Shown here one piece after another: positions 42,689 through 51,246 of a stretch of DNA of 64,000 nt. Position numbers and translations under genes: made by a program. The stretch spans positions 31,948 through 95,947 of the IMG/VR virus record IMGVR_UViG_3300037247_000847; one strand, written 5' to 3'. Below the pieces are notes generated by a model. The model saw only the letters and a list, made by a program, of their open reading frames with translations, ran no database searches and was not told the DNA's origin. The first letter of the stretch is position 1. The number at the start of each line of letters is the position of its first letter. The DNA comes from a virus.

Positions 42689-42841
42689 TTAGCTAGGACG
42701 CTTACGATGACGCTTGGCTTGCTTTTTGATCTTATCCCACAATAGAACTGCTGGCAGGGCAACTATCATGAGGATCGGTGCTGTTAGCCAAATTAGTATC
42801 CACCTTGTTATAAAATCCGCCTCAACAAGTGTCTGTCTCAT
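42689..42841 (-). CDS. Small membrane protein, 50 residues, with KRHRKRP tail
   Basis: ATG 42841 to TAA 42689 encodes a protein with one hydrophobic stretch (WILIWLTAPILMIVALPAVLLW) and a basic tail, KRHRKRPS. The same KRHRKRP tail ends the protein of the adjacent upstream gene, from a 22-base identical repeat. No strong ribosome site is seen. It is probably a real gene, because a transmembrane helix is conserved in frame. Confidence 0.5.
   Translation of the reverse strand: MRQTLVEADFITRWILIWLTAPILMIVALPAVLLWDKIKKQAKRHRKRPS
42695..42716 (-). repeat. 22-bp direct repeat, copy 1 (encodes KRHRKRP)
   Basis: These 22 bases are identical to 42876-42897. Both copies lie in the same reading frame at the 3' end of adjacent genes and code for the same C-terminal tail. 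This indicates duplication of a gene-end segment. Confidence 0.9.
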
Positions 42842-42869
42842 TGTATCTAGCACTGTTCAGATTCCTTCC

Positions 42870-43451
42870 TTATTGAGGACGCTTACGATGACGCTTGACA
42901 CTCGTCTCTCGTCGATCTTTCATCTTACCTGTTATCCGTTCTACTTCAGCCTCCTGTCTTTCCTTACGCATACCTGAGGCTGATCGAGAGGAGTAGTACG
43001 AAGCAAGGAAAAGATCAACCATATCTCTAAGGGCGTAAGACCGATGCCTAAACGATGTGGTTAAAGCTTCCAACCGTCGTTGTGTATGACGTGCGTTAAG
43101 TTGTTTGATCACCATCTTTTTACGATCTTCATCACTAGCGATAATAGCCTTGATCGCATTCTCTGTGATACGATCACCCTCGGTCTCAGCATCTGCTCTT
43201 GCTTGAGTATCGAGGTCAGCTTCTAACTCCTTGATCTGTTCATCTAGCGACTCTACTTGAGACTTAGCTAGTGATGCTGCTTCAGCTACCTCACCGTATA
43301 ATTCTGGTTGCTGCTCGACTTCATCATCCAGCGCATGTTTATCAATTTTCAACCTCTGGCGAAGTTCGTCTGGATCAAATCTCAGCTCCAATTCATAGCT
43401 AGGCCATTCGGTAGCTTTCTTCTTAGTCTTCTTGATCTTTCTTCTTGCCAT
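42870..43451 (-). CDS. UvsY-like recombination mediator candidate
   Basis: The 193-residue protein is helical and charged. Its middle resembles T4 UvsY in arrangement: an N-terminal IDKHALDDEVEQQPELYGEVAEAASLAKSQ, then IKAIIASDEDRKKM and RRLEALTTSFRHRSYALRDMVDL. The last recalls the UvsY C-terminal helix with its ALDAIKSRGFAIKHIQDM pattern. UvsY loads UvsX on SSB-coated DNA, and both partners are encoded close by. The match is by eye and partial. The gene follows element D by about 20 bases. Confidence 0.45.
   Translation of the reverse strand: MARRKIKKTKKKATEWPSYELELRFDPDELRQRLKIDKHALDDEVEQQPELYGEVAEAASLAKSQVESLDEQIKELEADLDTQARADAETEGDRITENAIKAIIASDEDRKKMVIKQLNARHTQRRLEALTTSFRHRSYALRDMVDLFLASYYSSRSASGMRKERQEAEVERITGKMKDRRETSVKRHRKRPQ
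42876..42897 (-). repeat. 22-bp direct repeat, copy 2 (encodes KRHRKRP)
   Basis: Identical to 42695-42716. This copy codes for the end of the UvsY-like candidate. See the finding on duplicated gene ends. Confidence 0.9.
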
Positions 43452-43470
43452 CTTCCTATTCCCTTTTATC

Positions 43471-43570
43471 CTATTTTAGGACCGCCTCCAAGGCCTGCAG
43501 GCGAGGATTTGACCTTGAAAGGGTAAAACCCCGCTTAAATTTAGTCTCATTAGCCTGCGGGCTTCTTATT
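43471..43570 (-). ncRNA. Structured 3'-UTR element, copy D
   Basis: Fourth copy, minus strand, about 20 bases after the stop of the gene at 43591. It is the most diverged in the loop. The inner stem is GCAGGC/GCCTGC, so the pair at its base is again changed on both sides, and the small hairpin reads CCTTTCAAGG rather than CCCTTGAAGGG with pairing kept. GGCGGTCCTAAAATAGG is unchanged. Confidence 0.75.
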
Positions 43571-43590
43571 AGGTTAATACAGTGGGCCTT

Positions 43591-43782
43591 TTAGATATTG
43601 GGCCAAAGGTCGTCACGATGTCGCCGTAACAATTCTTTTATCTTAATCTCGGTTTCCTCGTCGTGGTCCAACATTAGTAATCTAACACGTGTAGCAATAA
43701 TTATTTTATCACGAAATGGGGTCAAGCCGATAATTTCATCAGGTTCATGATCATCTATTGTTAGTAGCATCTTAATTTTCAT
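43591..43782 (-). CDS. Small hypothetical protein
   Basis: This 63-residue protein (MKIKMLLTIDDHEPDEIIGLTPFRDKIIIATRVRLLML...) is mostly beta-type sequence with a basic helical end. AAGGAAAAGAAATC upstream gives a reasonable ribosome site. It lies between the clamp-loader gene and element D. No family is recognised. Confidence 0.6.
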   Translation of the reverse strand: MKIKMLLTIDDHEPDEIIGLTPFRDKIIIATRVRLLMLDHDEETEIKIKELLRRHRDDLWPNI

Positions 43783-43794
43783 GATTTCTTTTCC

Positions 43795-44718
43795 TTAGTC
43801 AAAACATAGACGACCCACAGCCAGCAGGAGGGGCGCTTTACCTTCACGATCCAAGTATGGTTGAGAGAATTCATCCATTATTGCTAACATCCGCTGCGGG
43901 TCCTTTCCTTTGATCGCAACTGTCGTCATGTACCTAAGAACAATTATACGAACAGACTCGGGTGAGCTCTCTATCTTACCTATACACGTGGTAAGTTCTT
44001 TCCATGATGCACCCTTCATGAGAATTCGGCAGAGATCGATCGCTTCCTTTGATGTTCCAACTTCACCAGTGCATAGAGCTCGTACTTCATCCTCGTCTTT
44101 TAAATGACCACAGCGAGCAAGCATAGAGAGAGCTAGTCTTGGGCTACCTTCAGCAGCGTCAGCTATCTCTGTTAGTGCTTCTCGGTTCTTACGTATTGAT
44201 AGTCGTTCAGCTTTTGCTATCTCTGTTAAGAGTTCGAAGATGTCAGTTCTGGGTACTGGTTTCAATACGTAGTCAAGGCACCGTGTACGGACTTCTTTGG
44301 GGACCTTTGATAGTACTGTTGTACATAAGATCCAATAAACATTTTCCGGTGGCTCTTCAAGGATCTTTAGTAAGCTTTTAAAGGCTTGAGCTGATACAGC
44401 GTGGCATTCATCAACTATGACTACTCTTGGTGACCCACCAACTGATTTATATAGCAGGTGTGTCATAAGTTCCCGCATAGCGTCTATTCCAGTTGTCGAT
44501 GCCCCATCAACCTCGATTAGATCAAATGACTTGCACCCAATCTCTTTGGCGATGATTCGTCCAATCGTAGTTTTACCAACACCCGATGGACCAGAGAGTA
44601 GAAAGGATCTACCACGCTTCTTTTTCAATGCTATAGAGATTGATTTGCAAACTGCTGATTGCCCCTTGACATCATCAAAATTAGTTGGACGATATTTGTT
44701 GATAAGTTCATTAGTCAT
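43795..44718 (-). CDS. Sliding-clamp loader ATPase subunit
   Basis: ATG 44718 overlaps the stop of the small upstream gene (ATGA) and replaces the frame opening at 44730. The 307-residue AAA+ protein has KYRPTNFDDVKGQ, Walker A SGPSGVGKTT (about 43-50), Walker B VVIVDECHAVS, LLKILEEPPENVYWILCTT and the SRC-like VRTRCLDYVL. This layout is that of RFC/DnaX clamp loaders. No zinc module is present, as in phage gp44-type subunits. It would load the beta-clamp-like protein at 48111-49196. Confidence 0.9.
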   Translation of the reverse strand: MTNELINKYRPTNFDDVKGQSAVCKSISIALKKKRGRSFLLSGPSGVGKTTIGRIIAKEIGCKSFDLIEVDGASTTGIDAMRELMTHLLYKSVGGSPRVVIVDECHAVSAQAFKSLLKILEEPPENVYWILCTTVLSKVPKEVRTRCLDYVLKPVPRTDIFELLTEIAKAERLSIRKNREALTEIADAAEGSPRLALSMLARCGHLKDEDEVRALCTGEVGTSKEAIDLCRILMKGASWKELTTCIGKIESSPESVRIIVLRYMTTVAIKGKDPQRMLAIMDEFSQPYLDREGKAPLLLAVGRLCFD

Positions 44719-44891
44719 GCTCGTCTCCAAGTAAGTTGTAGTTTACCTTTACCCCACCAAAGTTGAAATATTCCACGTGCATCTGATGTAGTATGTCTCT
44801 GACGGGCGTGTTGTGACATGTAGAACTTCTTTGGACACTTCCACGCAAACTCTTTTGGGTAGAAGAATTCAATGCCTATATCTAAGACCAT
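44715..44891 (-). CDS. Small hypothetical protein, 58 residues
   Basis: ATG 44891 to TGA 44715, with a purine-rich GAGGAAGAAAGGG run directly upstream. The product opens MVLDIGIEFFYPKEFAWKCP, has a histidine/arginine middle (SQHARQRHTTSD) and ends WWGKGKLQLTWRRA. It is coupled by ATGA to the clamp-loader start, which supports it as a gene. The function is unknown. Confidence 0.55.
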   Translation of the reverse strand: MVLDIGIEFFYPKEFAWKCPKKFYMSQHARQRHTTSDARGIFQLWWGKGKLQLTWRRA

Positions 44892-44910
44892 ACCCTTTCT
44901 TCCTCTCTAA

Positions 44911-45063
44911 TCACGTTCTATCCATCCAATAACACTTTGGACAACATTTTCCTCCTGGAAGATATACTACTAGATATTCGTAACATTTAGGACAAGTTAT
45001 TTGTGGGGACCTAAATAGCCACGTAGAAAATAACCAGTCCCAAAAATTATTCCAGATACTCAT
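44911..45063 (-). CDS. Small zinc-ribbon protein with amphipathic N-terminus, 50 residues
   Basis: ATG 45063 overlaps the DNA polymerase stop as ATGA; the frame ends with TGA at 44911. The product starts with a tryptophan/phenylalanine-rich helix (MSIWNNFWDWLFSTWLF) and then has TCPKCYEYLVVYLPGGKCCPKCYW. Two CPKC knuckles make a clear zinc ribbon. It may bind membrane or the polymerase; no family name is known. Confidence 0.6.
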   Translation of the reverse strand: MSIWNNFWDWLFSTWLFRSPQITCPKCYEYLVVYLPGGKCCPKCYWMDRT

Positions 45064-47807
45064 CAGAACCCACACTCCTTCCGGTTTAAAAGCCCAAGAT
45101 CATCTGAGTAAATAGTAGACACTTCCTCTTGATCAAACCAATTTGGACCCTTACCTATTTCGAGACATAGTGGTACTGTAATCCAAGGAAAGTGTTCGCA
45201 TTGTAGCATTTCATATGCTATGAATTCTAGGTCCCTATCAATAGTTTTCTTTGGTATCCAGAATCCTAATTCATCATGTACCATTAGACGTGCTTGGAAC
45301 TGCCACTCTTCTAGTTCTTGTGCAGCCTCTGATAGACGATCCATTGCGTGTAGGACAATTTCTACCTCCGCGTTTTGAATAGGTGTATTGATGATCTCAC
45401 CATGGTCTAATGGACCATGGCGCCTCCACCCGGTTGGTCCTTCTACATAACCATTATCATCGTAAAAGTTTCTCATGCGCTTCTGATAACTACTTAACCC
45501 GGGCATCTCTCTAAAAAATTGTCTAATGAGTGGTTTTAGATCTTCTACTGGAATATGTAGATATTCAGATACTGATTTTGCAGTAGCTCCAAAAATTAGG
45601 GGGAACGTCCACTGGTTCTTTACATCTGTGCGGAACTTTTTCAGTGCGTCTTTGTCTTTGAGAAACTTCTCCCCACCTATTCGACGTGGATATGCACGGG
45701 CTAGTTTCTTTGTCCACCTCATGTGAATGTCATTTCTATCCCAGAGATAGGTACAATACATTTTGTCATGTGATAGCATACCTGCAATCCGTGCTTGGAT
45801 TTGGCCGTAATCTATTGCCACGAACCAGCAATCGTCTTCAGTTACGTGACTTGGTAGGTTATAATCAAATCCACTTTTTATCCTTTCACGTATAGCACGG
45901 GTTGGTGATATGAACAAGCGGCGTAGATCTGAGTAACCTTCATCTCGTTTAGGCCAGAACTGTTCATTCGGGAAAGAACAGGATGTCCTCCGTGTTACAA
46001 GAAACTGAGTTTGAAGAGCTGCGTGTGTCATACCATCAGGCCAAATACACAAGCCAGTTGCTTTCTTTTTGGTTATTACTACCTTTGGAGCATGATCCTT
46101 CGGTAGTAGAGGATCAACATATTTTGACTTGTTTCCACGTACAGCGCGATACTCACGTATTTTCTTGGCGATCTTGAGTGGGATCTTCTCCAAAACTGCG
46201 TCTTCTGTTGAGTATTTTGCTTTTCCCTTTTCGTCTTCTCCCACCTTACATTCTTTACGACCTAGGACATTTTTTAACATCAACAAGACGTCTTGTGGGG
46301 ATGAGGGTTTGAATCTTCTCCCCATCCTCTTCTCAAATTTGGATGCTGCTGAACTATTCTGGAACCAAGTCTCAAGCTTAACTATTTTGGGACTATATTT
46401 TTCATCAAATCCAAGTAAGGCATCAAAGTCAATCAACATTCCGAAGTGAGATTTAAGTGCAACTGTAGGTACGTGCCGCACTTGTTCTCTATACACATCT
46501 AATAATTTTTTATATTCTATCACTTTCTGTTGTACAACAAATAAAGCATGTTCCCATTTAGCATCTAATGCATTATAAAGTAGAACTTTAGGTAGAGGTT
46601 CATTATCTAAGTTACTAAGATTAACTGGTACCACATCCTTTAGCCGGAAACCAAAGTTGGTTAATATTAGAGCATCGAGGTTGGTGGTACCACGTTGTCT
46701 ACCGAGTACATATGCTTGAGCCATTGTGTCGTGCCAAGTACAGCATCTAGCTAAATCTTTTCCAAAGAACTCGATAGTCCATTCTAATTCAAAGAATAGA
46801 TGGTGTGCAATTTTCTCAGTATCTGATCGGAGAAATGAAATCCAAGCTTGCCATACTTCCTCGAACTGGCTCTTAGTCCATTCAGCTTCTCTATGTTTTA
46901 TTGGAAATGCAATCGTATCCTTCTTAGTTCCTACAGCAATAGTGAGTATGCGTGCGTTTTGTCCATAAGGTCGAACCTGTTTTTCTACAATAGCAGGTTT
47001 CTCATCACTAGCTGTCTCGTAGTCAAAAGCAACTTTGGATAATTTAGCATATTGATCCAACTTCTTTTTTATTAGCTTGACATCTTTCCATCCTCTTTCT
47101 CCAGTAATGATTTTAATATTACTCTTGATTTCATCTTCACTGATAATAGTAGCTTTTGGAAGTGATTCTAATTCGTTGATTGCACGTTGTATATCCCGAT
47201 CAAATGTTCGCTCCTGTTCACTAGGAATTTCTCTCCGAGTTTTGGGATGACGTCTACGCATTCGGCTAAGGTATGATGGGTGATAAAATGGATAATACCA
47301 ACAGCAGTGATTTCCTACTTGTATTGGAATACGTAGGCCACGCCAAGAAGTAATCCTTTCCTCACCTATTGCCCACTTGAGTGGGATACCACCAAAACCA
47401 AAGATCACTTTTGGTTTGGTCTTTTCTATATCTGATATCAGACGTGGTCGGCAGCAGGTTATCTCAATAGATGTTGGAGTAACATTCTTATCTTTGTGAC
47501 AATTTATGGTATTATTCAAACGAGCAATTTCTAGTAGCTCTTCTGGTATATATTCTCTAAGTAAATGTCCTGACTTACCAATAAATTGTTCATTGAGCTT
47601 ATCTTCTTCTACTCCTGGTCCCTCCCCTAAAATGTATGCCAATGGTTTCTTGGAGCCAGTTGCATCCATCTTTGGATGACGTAGATCCTTAACGCGATCA
47701 AGAGGACATGCTTTGCAGCCCATTTTAAATAATGTATGCATCGAGAATTGTCGTGAGCTACCACGTTTCTTAGTACTTTCATCTTCATCGAAGAGCCAAC
47801 CCCCCAC
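45063..47807 (-). CDS. Family A DNA polymerase with N-terminal uracil-DNA-glycosylase-like domain
   Basis: GTG 47807 has AAGGA upstream. The 914-residue protein has three parts. The first is a UDG family 4-like domain with CKACPL near residue 30, ILGEGPGVEED, and ITCCRPRLI (cysteines as in Fe-S UDGs). The second is a DnaQ-like exonuclease (VAFDYETAS, AHHLFFELEW). The third is a PolA core with motif A FVAIDYGQIQARIAG near 666 and motif C VHDELGF near 843. Motif B reads FRTDVKNQWTFPLIFGA, one residue longer than in E. coli Pol I. Such UDG-polymerase fusions are known from hydroxymethyluracil phages such as SPO1. Confidence 0.9.
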   Translation of the reverse strand: MGGWLFDEDESTKKRGSSRQFSMHTLFKMGCKACPLDRVKDLRHPKMDATGSKKPLAYILGEGPGVEEDKLNEQFIGKSGHLLREYIPEELLEIARLNNTINCHKDKNVTPTSIEITCCRPRLISDIEKTKPKVIFGFGGIPLKWAIGEERITSWRGLRIPIQVGNHCCWYYPFYHPSYLSRMRRRHPKTRREIPSEQERTFDRDIQRAINELESLPKATIISEDEIKSNIKIITGERGWKDVKLIKKKLDQYAKLSKVAFDYETASDEKPAIVEKQVRPYGQNARILTIAVGTKKDTIAFPIKHREAEWTKSQFEEVWQAWISFLRSDTEKIAHHLFFELEWTIEFFGKDLARCCTWHDTMAQAYVLGRQRGTTNLDALILTNFGFRLKDVVPVNLSNLDNEPLPKVLLYNALDAKWEHALFVVQQKVIEYKKLLDVYREQVRHVPTVALKSHFGMLIDFDALLGFDEKYSPKIVKLETWFQNSSAASKFEKRMGRRFKPSSPQDVLLMLKNVLGRKECKVGEDEKGKAKYSTEDAVLEKIPLKIAKKIREYRAVRGNKSKYVDPLLPKDHAPKVVITKKKATGLCIWPDGMTHAALQTQFLVTRRTSCSFPNEQFWPKRDEGYSDLRRLFISPTRAIRERIKSGFDYNLPSHVTEDDCWFVAIDYGQIQARIAGMLSHDKMYCTYLWDRNDIHMRWTKKLARAYPRRIGGEKFLKDKDALKKFRTDVKNQWTFPLIFGATAKSVSEYLHIPVEDLKPLIRQFFREMPGLSSYQKRMRNFYDDNGYVEGPTGWRRHGPLDHGEIINTPIQNAEVEIVLHAMDRLSEAAQELEEWQFQARLMVHDELGFWIPKKTIDRDLEFIAYEMLQCEHFPWITVPLCLEIGKGPNWFDQEEVSTIYSDDLGLLNRKECGF

Positions 47808-47811
47808 AGTA

Positions 47812-48093
47812 CTATCCTTTCCTTATAGAAAGCAGTTCTTTACATGTGTATGTTTGGTCGGAAAACATATTGACCCGAAAAGCACCGAGGATACGAGAAG
47901 CTACATATTTACTTGGTTTCTCTCCATCAGGATTGTGGTCCCTCCTTAATATATTTAGTGCACTGAATGGCGAATGTGCCAATACTATTCCTACGTGTTC
48001 AATTCTAGTTAGGATACTTTTCGAGTATTTACTATTATAGATGGCACATACTAGATACTTATGGGGTTTTGTCTTTTTGTTTATTTTTGACAT
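47812..48093 (-). CDS. Small hypothetical protein
   Basis: The 93-residue product opens with a basic tract and continues KYLVCAIYNSKYSKSIL, then VGIVLAHSPFSALNILRRDHNPDGEKPSKYVASRILGAF. It lies four bases upstream of the polymerase start and just downstream of the clamp gene, so it is probably co-expressed with the replisome. No family is recognised. Confidence 0.6.
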   Translation of the reverse strand: MSKINKKTKPHKYLVCAIYNSKYSKSILTRIEHVGIVLAHSPFSALNILRRDHNPDGEKPSKYVASRILGAFRVNMFSDQTYTCKELLSIRKG

Positions 48094-48110
48094 TTCTCAT
48101 CTCCTCTGTG

Positions 48111-49196
48111 TTATCTGTTAGCAACCACGTAGATGAAATCACCCGATTTGGATCGCATTACAGTAGTGTTACTACCAAAGGATATTTCTTCACATTTATC
48201 TAGTTGCTTGATTATAAGGTCAGCTGCGATTTTGGCACTTATATCAGATGTGTTCTCACCATCTTTAAAATCTACCAAATCTTTTAATGAGGTTCCATCT
48301 TTTGACCTAGTATGAAAGAGTATTCCTGTCTCTTCAGAGGTAATGTGACAAGTACCCTCATCACCTATCGTATTGGCTCTTTTTAGGGCAGCAGCAAGAT
48401 CTTCAGTTATTGGTATAAAGTCTAATTCCTCTGAGACTGTCTCCTCAAACTTACCAACAATGTTGGGCATTTCGACATTGATTAGCTTACCTACAATAAC
48501 ATTTTCTCCATCACCCCAATCTAAAACAACGCTATCCTCATTAATGTGAAGCTTTGCTGACATTCCAAATTCTTTAGACATCGGTACAGCAGCTTTGCAG
48601 AATGATGAAGGTATTGAGATTTGTTTGTTCTTTTTTCTAAGAACTCCCAAGAGCTTTCTTGATCTTGATTTCAAGTCATGGACATCAAAATGGGAGATTG
48701 TAGATCGTCCTCGTCCTACCCCGTATACACCTAATGAGGCACCAAACGTAAGTATGATGCCACCTATCCAACTTCCTAATCCAGTATCGGGAGACTGACT
48801 AGAACACATCTCGATAGCTGTAAAGAAACTCTCACCTACAGTCAATGATATTGCTTGTTCTACATCTGGAAATTCAAATGGCCATTCTTCATCTGGAAGT
48901 GACGACAATAATAGTTTGCTAGACCCACATCTGATGATAAGATTTCCTTTCTTACTAATAGCAAGTTTGACCTCTTTGGTGTTACAGGCTGATAGAAAGC
49001 CGGTTAATTTCTTACCTGGAACGATTACCTTCTCGAATGCATTTACAGATAAGCATGTAGCTATCACGTCATTGGATGCTATAACGTGAGTACCAGTAAA
49101 CCAAAAACTCTTGAGTATTGGTAAAACAACCTCATTATCACTAAGAAGAGCAGGTGCTGCTAATTTTAGTGTATCGAGAAGTTCCTCTCTTTTCAT
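48111..49196 (-). CDS. DNA polymerase sliding clamp, DnaN-like
   Basis: The 361-residue length matches bacterial beta clamps (about 366) rather than T4 gp45 (228). It shows three similar segments, including an early SNDVIATCLSV, VPGKKLTGFLSACNTKEVKLAISKKGNLIIRCGSSKLLLSSLPDEEWP (the DnaN-like SLPxEEFP region) and a C-terminal SNTTVMRSKSGDFIYVVANR. It would tether the family A polymerase to DNA. GGAG precedes the ATG. Identification is by layout and spacing. Confidence 0.8.
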   Translation of the reverse strand: MKREELLDTLKLAAPALLSDNEVVLPILKSFWFTGTHVIASNDVIATCLSVNAFEKVIVPGKKLTGFLSACNTKEVKLAISKKGNLIIRCGSSKLLLSSLPDEEWPFEFPDVEQAISLTVGESFFTAIEMCSSQSPDTGLGSWIGGIILTFGASLGVYGVGRGRSTISHFDVHDLKSRSRKLLGVLRKKNKQISIPSSFCKAAVPMSKEFGMSAKLHINEDSVVLDWGDGENVIVGKLINVEMPNIVGKFEETVSEELDFIPITEDLAAALKRANTIGDEGTCHITSEETGILFHTRSKDGTSLKDLVDFKDGENTSDISAKIAADLIIKQLDKCEEISFGSNTTVMRSKSGDFIYVVANR

Positions 49197-49201
49197 GTTG
49201 A

Positions 49202-49819
49202 CTACTCCTCTCCTTCTGGTCCAGGTATTGCTTCCGCCTGTGCATCTATCCTTGCTTCTGTTAGTGCATCATCATCAAAGTTATCATCCTCTGGCTTGCT
49301 TTTAGGTAAGCGTGGATCGTCAATTTGGTCAGGGTGATAGGTAGGATAGGGGGGGTCTGAATCCTCACCCTCATCAAAGCCGAATGGGTGTTTCATACCT
49401 GACGGTTCGGTTTCATCTGTTAGTGCTAAAGGAGGGAAACTCATATTCAATTCCTTGATTCTGGTAACATGACCAATTTCGATCATATGCTCTACCAAAA
49501 TTAGAAGGTATCCGACCAAATCCAGGCAGTCATCTAATATAGTTTCATTTCGACCATCTGCTTCGAATACATCGAAGATGTCGTACTTTGCTGGATGTCG
49601 TGTCTCGCAGGCCTGTTCGATACGATCCCATTTTCTAGCTATTACCATAAAGGCTCCAGCTCCCCCACGCTTTCGCCAAGAGCTTCCATACTGAATGTCT
49701 TTATCATTTACGAACTTTACCAGTTCTTCAGCTATGAGATTTAGGCGGTGGTATTGGCGGCCATATCGTTTCATATCTGCATTAATCATGACCAGCTTAG
49801 ATGCGGGCTTGTCAGACAT
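49202..49819 (-). CDS. DUF1599/nucleotide-modification-associated domain-like protein
   Basis: This 205-residue protein has a core KDIQYGSSWRKRGGAGAFMVIARKWDRIEQ followed by DIFDVFEADGRNETILDDCLDLVGYLLILVEHM. The layout is helical, MazG-like, and resembles the nucleotide modification associated domain 1 (DUF1599) of phages. The last 75 residues are acidic and disordered. It lies directly upstream of the clamp gene and downstream of the dUMP hydroxymethylase, which fits a role in modified-nucleotide supply. Activity is unproven. Confidence 0.6.
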   Translation of the reverse strand: MSDKPASKLVMINADMKRYGRQYHRLNLIAEELVKFVNDKDIQYGSSWRKRGGAGAFMVIARKWDRIEQACETRHPAKYDIFDVFEADGRNETILDDCLDLVGYLLILVEHMIEIGHVTRIKELNMSFPPLALTDETEPSGMKHPFGFDEGEDSDPPYPTYHPDQIDDPRLPKSKPEDDNFDDDALTEARIDAQAEAIPGPEGEE

Positions 49820-49877
49820 TTCTCTTCCTTTCTTTGTTCAAGGTTCAACCGTTTGCATCCTTTAGTTAGTAATACAG

Positions 49878-50954
49878 CTAGTGTTTAATTGAACGCCTCT
49901 TCATCCAATGTCGAGCTGCGTGCAACCAGTCGATATGTTGCGTGTTTGGTAACAAATAATCTAGTTCCCAATCAATGCATTCAAATTGATTGGGATCGTC
50001 TTTACGCCTTCGAAATATCATATACGCTTTTACCATAGGGATCGCGACTCTTGAAAAGATAGGGTTACGCCATGGATACATATAATACATATCTATTTTT
50101 GGTTCGTCTTCTTTGGTAGCCCCCAACCGTGCGTCGTGCCATTGAAAAAAGTGATGTAATTCTTGATCGAATTTAACTGGATCGTAGATTAGCTGGGTTG
50201 GTTTGACTACTCCAGTGGAATATTCATCGTTATGATATGTAATAGGTGGCCGACCAATTGAGGGGGGTCTTAATGATTTAAGTTTATCAAAAATTTCAGT
50301 GTAGGCATGAAAGTTGTTGCTAATTTGATATAGTGATCCAACATCTATACCAAGATTGGCAGCCAAATACTCTTGTAGGATAGAAAATTGTACCGCATTG
50401 GCCCCGGCTGCACCCCAAATTACATCATTGGACCTGCAGAATACGGTCATATCTAAAAGCTGATTATTGATCCAAGGTGTAACGATGAGATTACACGGGA
50501 TATCTTTGACATTCTCATGCTCGTGTAGATCATCTTCACAGTCCCATATCTGAATAACAGCGCGACGAGATTGTGGATGTTTTTTAAGAAGTATTTCAAC
50601 TTTGATCAACTGATCAATTGGCCAATGTAGATGCCATCTATAACCATAAGCCCCGTGAAAGGTTGTTCCATCATCAGAGAAGTTTGACATACGACGAACG
50701 TAGTGAGTCAAAGTTGCAACATCTCGTCTGCCAGCTAGCATCCATAGTGCTTCTATAAGATGGAAAAAGGGATTGGCATCCCTAATAGGTGAGAAGAGTA
50801 CTCTTTCCATAGGCTTTCTATAGACAGTAGTGACAGGAGTTGGTGCTACAATAACCTCACCTGCTCTAGATGAGTTACGTTCTCCTTCTTTCTCAAGATG
50901 TTGAAGCATTTCAGGAAGTGCTTCATTTACGTTCCTAACATCTAGTACGTGCAT
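49878..50954 (-). CDS. Thymidylate-synthase-fold dUMP hydroxymethylase candidate
   Basis: ATG 50954 is chosen because AGGAG lies seven bases upstream. The 358-residue protein keeps the thymidylate synthase core: NPFFHLIEALWMLAGR, RRAVIQIWDCEDD, the catalytic cysteine in DIPCNL (about 154), CRSNDVIWGAAGANAVQF and NNFHAYTEIF. Asparagine at about 186 corresponds to the residue that selects dUMP; dCMP hydroxymethylases have aspartate there. With a hydroxymethyl-dU kinase nearby, 5-hydroxymethyl-dUMP formation is more likely than dTMP synthesis. Confidence 0.8.
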   Translation of the reverse strand: MHVLDVRNVNEALPEMLQHLEKEGERNSSRAGEVIVAPTPVTTVYRKPMERVLFSPIRDANPFFHLIEALWMLAGRRDVATLTHYVRRMSNFSDDGTTFHGAYGYRWHLHWPIDQLIKVEILLKKHPQSRRAVIQIWDCEDDLHEHENVKDIPCNLIVTPWINNQLLDMTVFCRSNDVIWGAAGANAVQFSILQEYLAANLGIDVGSLYQISNNFHAYTEIFDKLKSLRPPSIGRPPITYHNDEYSTGVVKPTQLIYDPVKFDQELHHFFQWHDARLGATKEDEPKIDMYYMYPWRNPIFSRVAIPMVKAYMIFRRRKDDPNQFECIDWELDYLLPNTQHIDWLHAARHWMKRRSIKH

Positions 50955-50955
50955 G

Positions 50956-51222
50956 TTATATCTCCTTTTCCCTCTGTACTGTACGCGCTCGGATTTCACT
51001 TGCTACACGAGCACGAAATTCCGAACAACCATCTAGCGCCGCTGCTTCGACCAATTCTGCACACGCCTCACGCTCACGCTCCCGAATGATTTCATTCTCG
51101 CGTTTCCAGGTTTTCTCGGGAATGATGACCACCCGGTCAGAACCGTTTCCTTCGAGCGTTTCTAGAGCGTGGGGCTGATCAGCCGCTCCGATGTAGATGA
51201 CTAGGGGACTATCTTCTGTCAT
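50956..51222 (-). CDS. Small hypothetical protein
   Basis: The 88-residue product opens SPLVIYIGAADQPHALETLEGNG, a short alpha/beta start, followed by a long arginine- and glutamate-rich helix ending in RTVQREKEI. GGAGGGT precedes the ATG and its stop abuts the hydroxymethylase start. No family is assigned. The charged helix suggests a protein-binding role. Confidence 0.6.
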   Translation of the reverse strand: MTEDSPLVIYIGAADQPHALETLEGNGSDRVVIIPEKTWKRENEIIREREREACAELVEAAALDGCSEFRARVASEIRARTVQREKEI

Positions 51223-51246
51223 GGCTCATACCCTCCTCGTAAGTGG

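Noticed and set aside
44719-44730. Upstream start of the clamp-loader gene at 44730
   Set aside because: ATG 44718 gives an ATGA overlap with the small upstream gene and the conserved start MTNELINKYRP; the extension METS has no ribosome site.
45400-45420. Inverted repeat CCATGGTC...GACCATGG in the polymerase gene
   Set aside because: An 8-bp stem with a 5-base loop inside a coding sequence is within chance expectation for this length of DNA.
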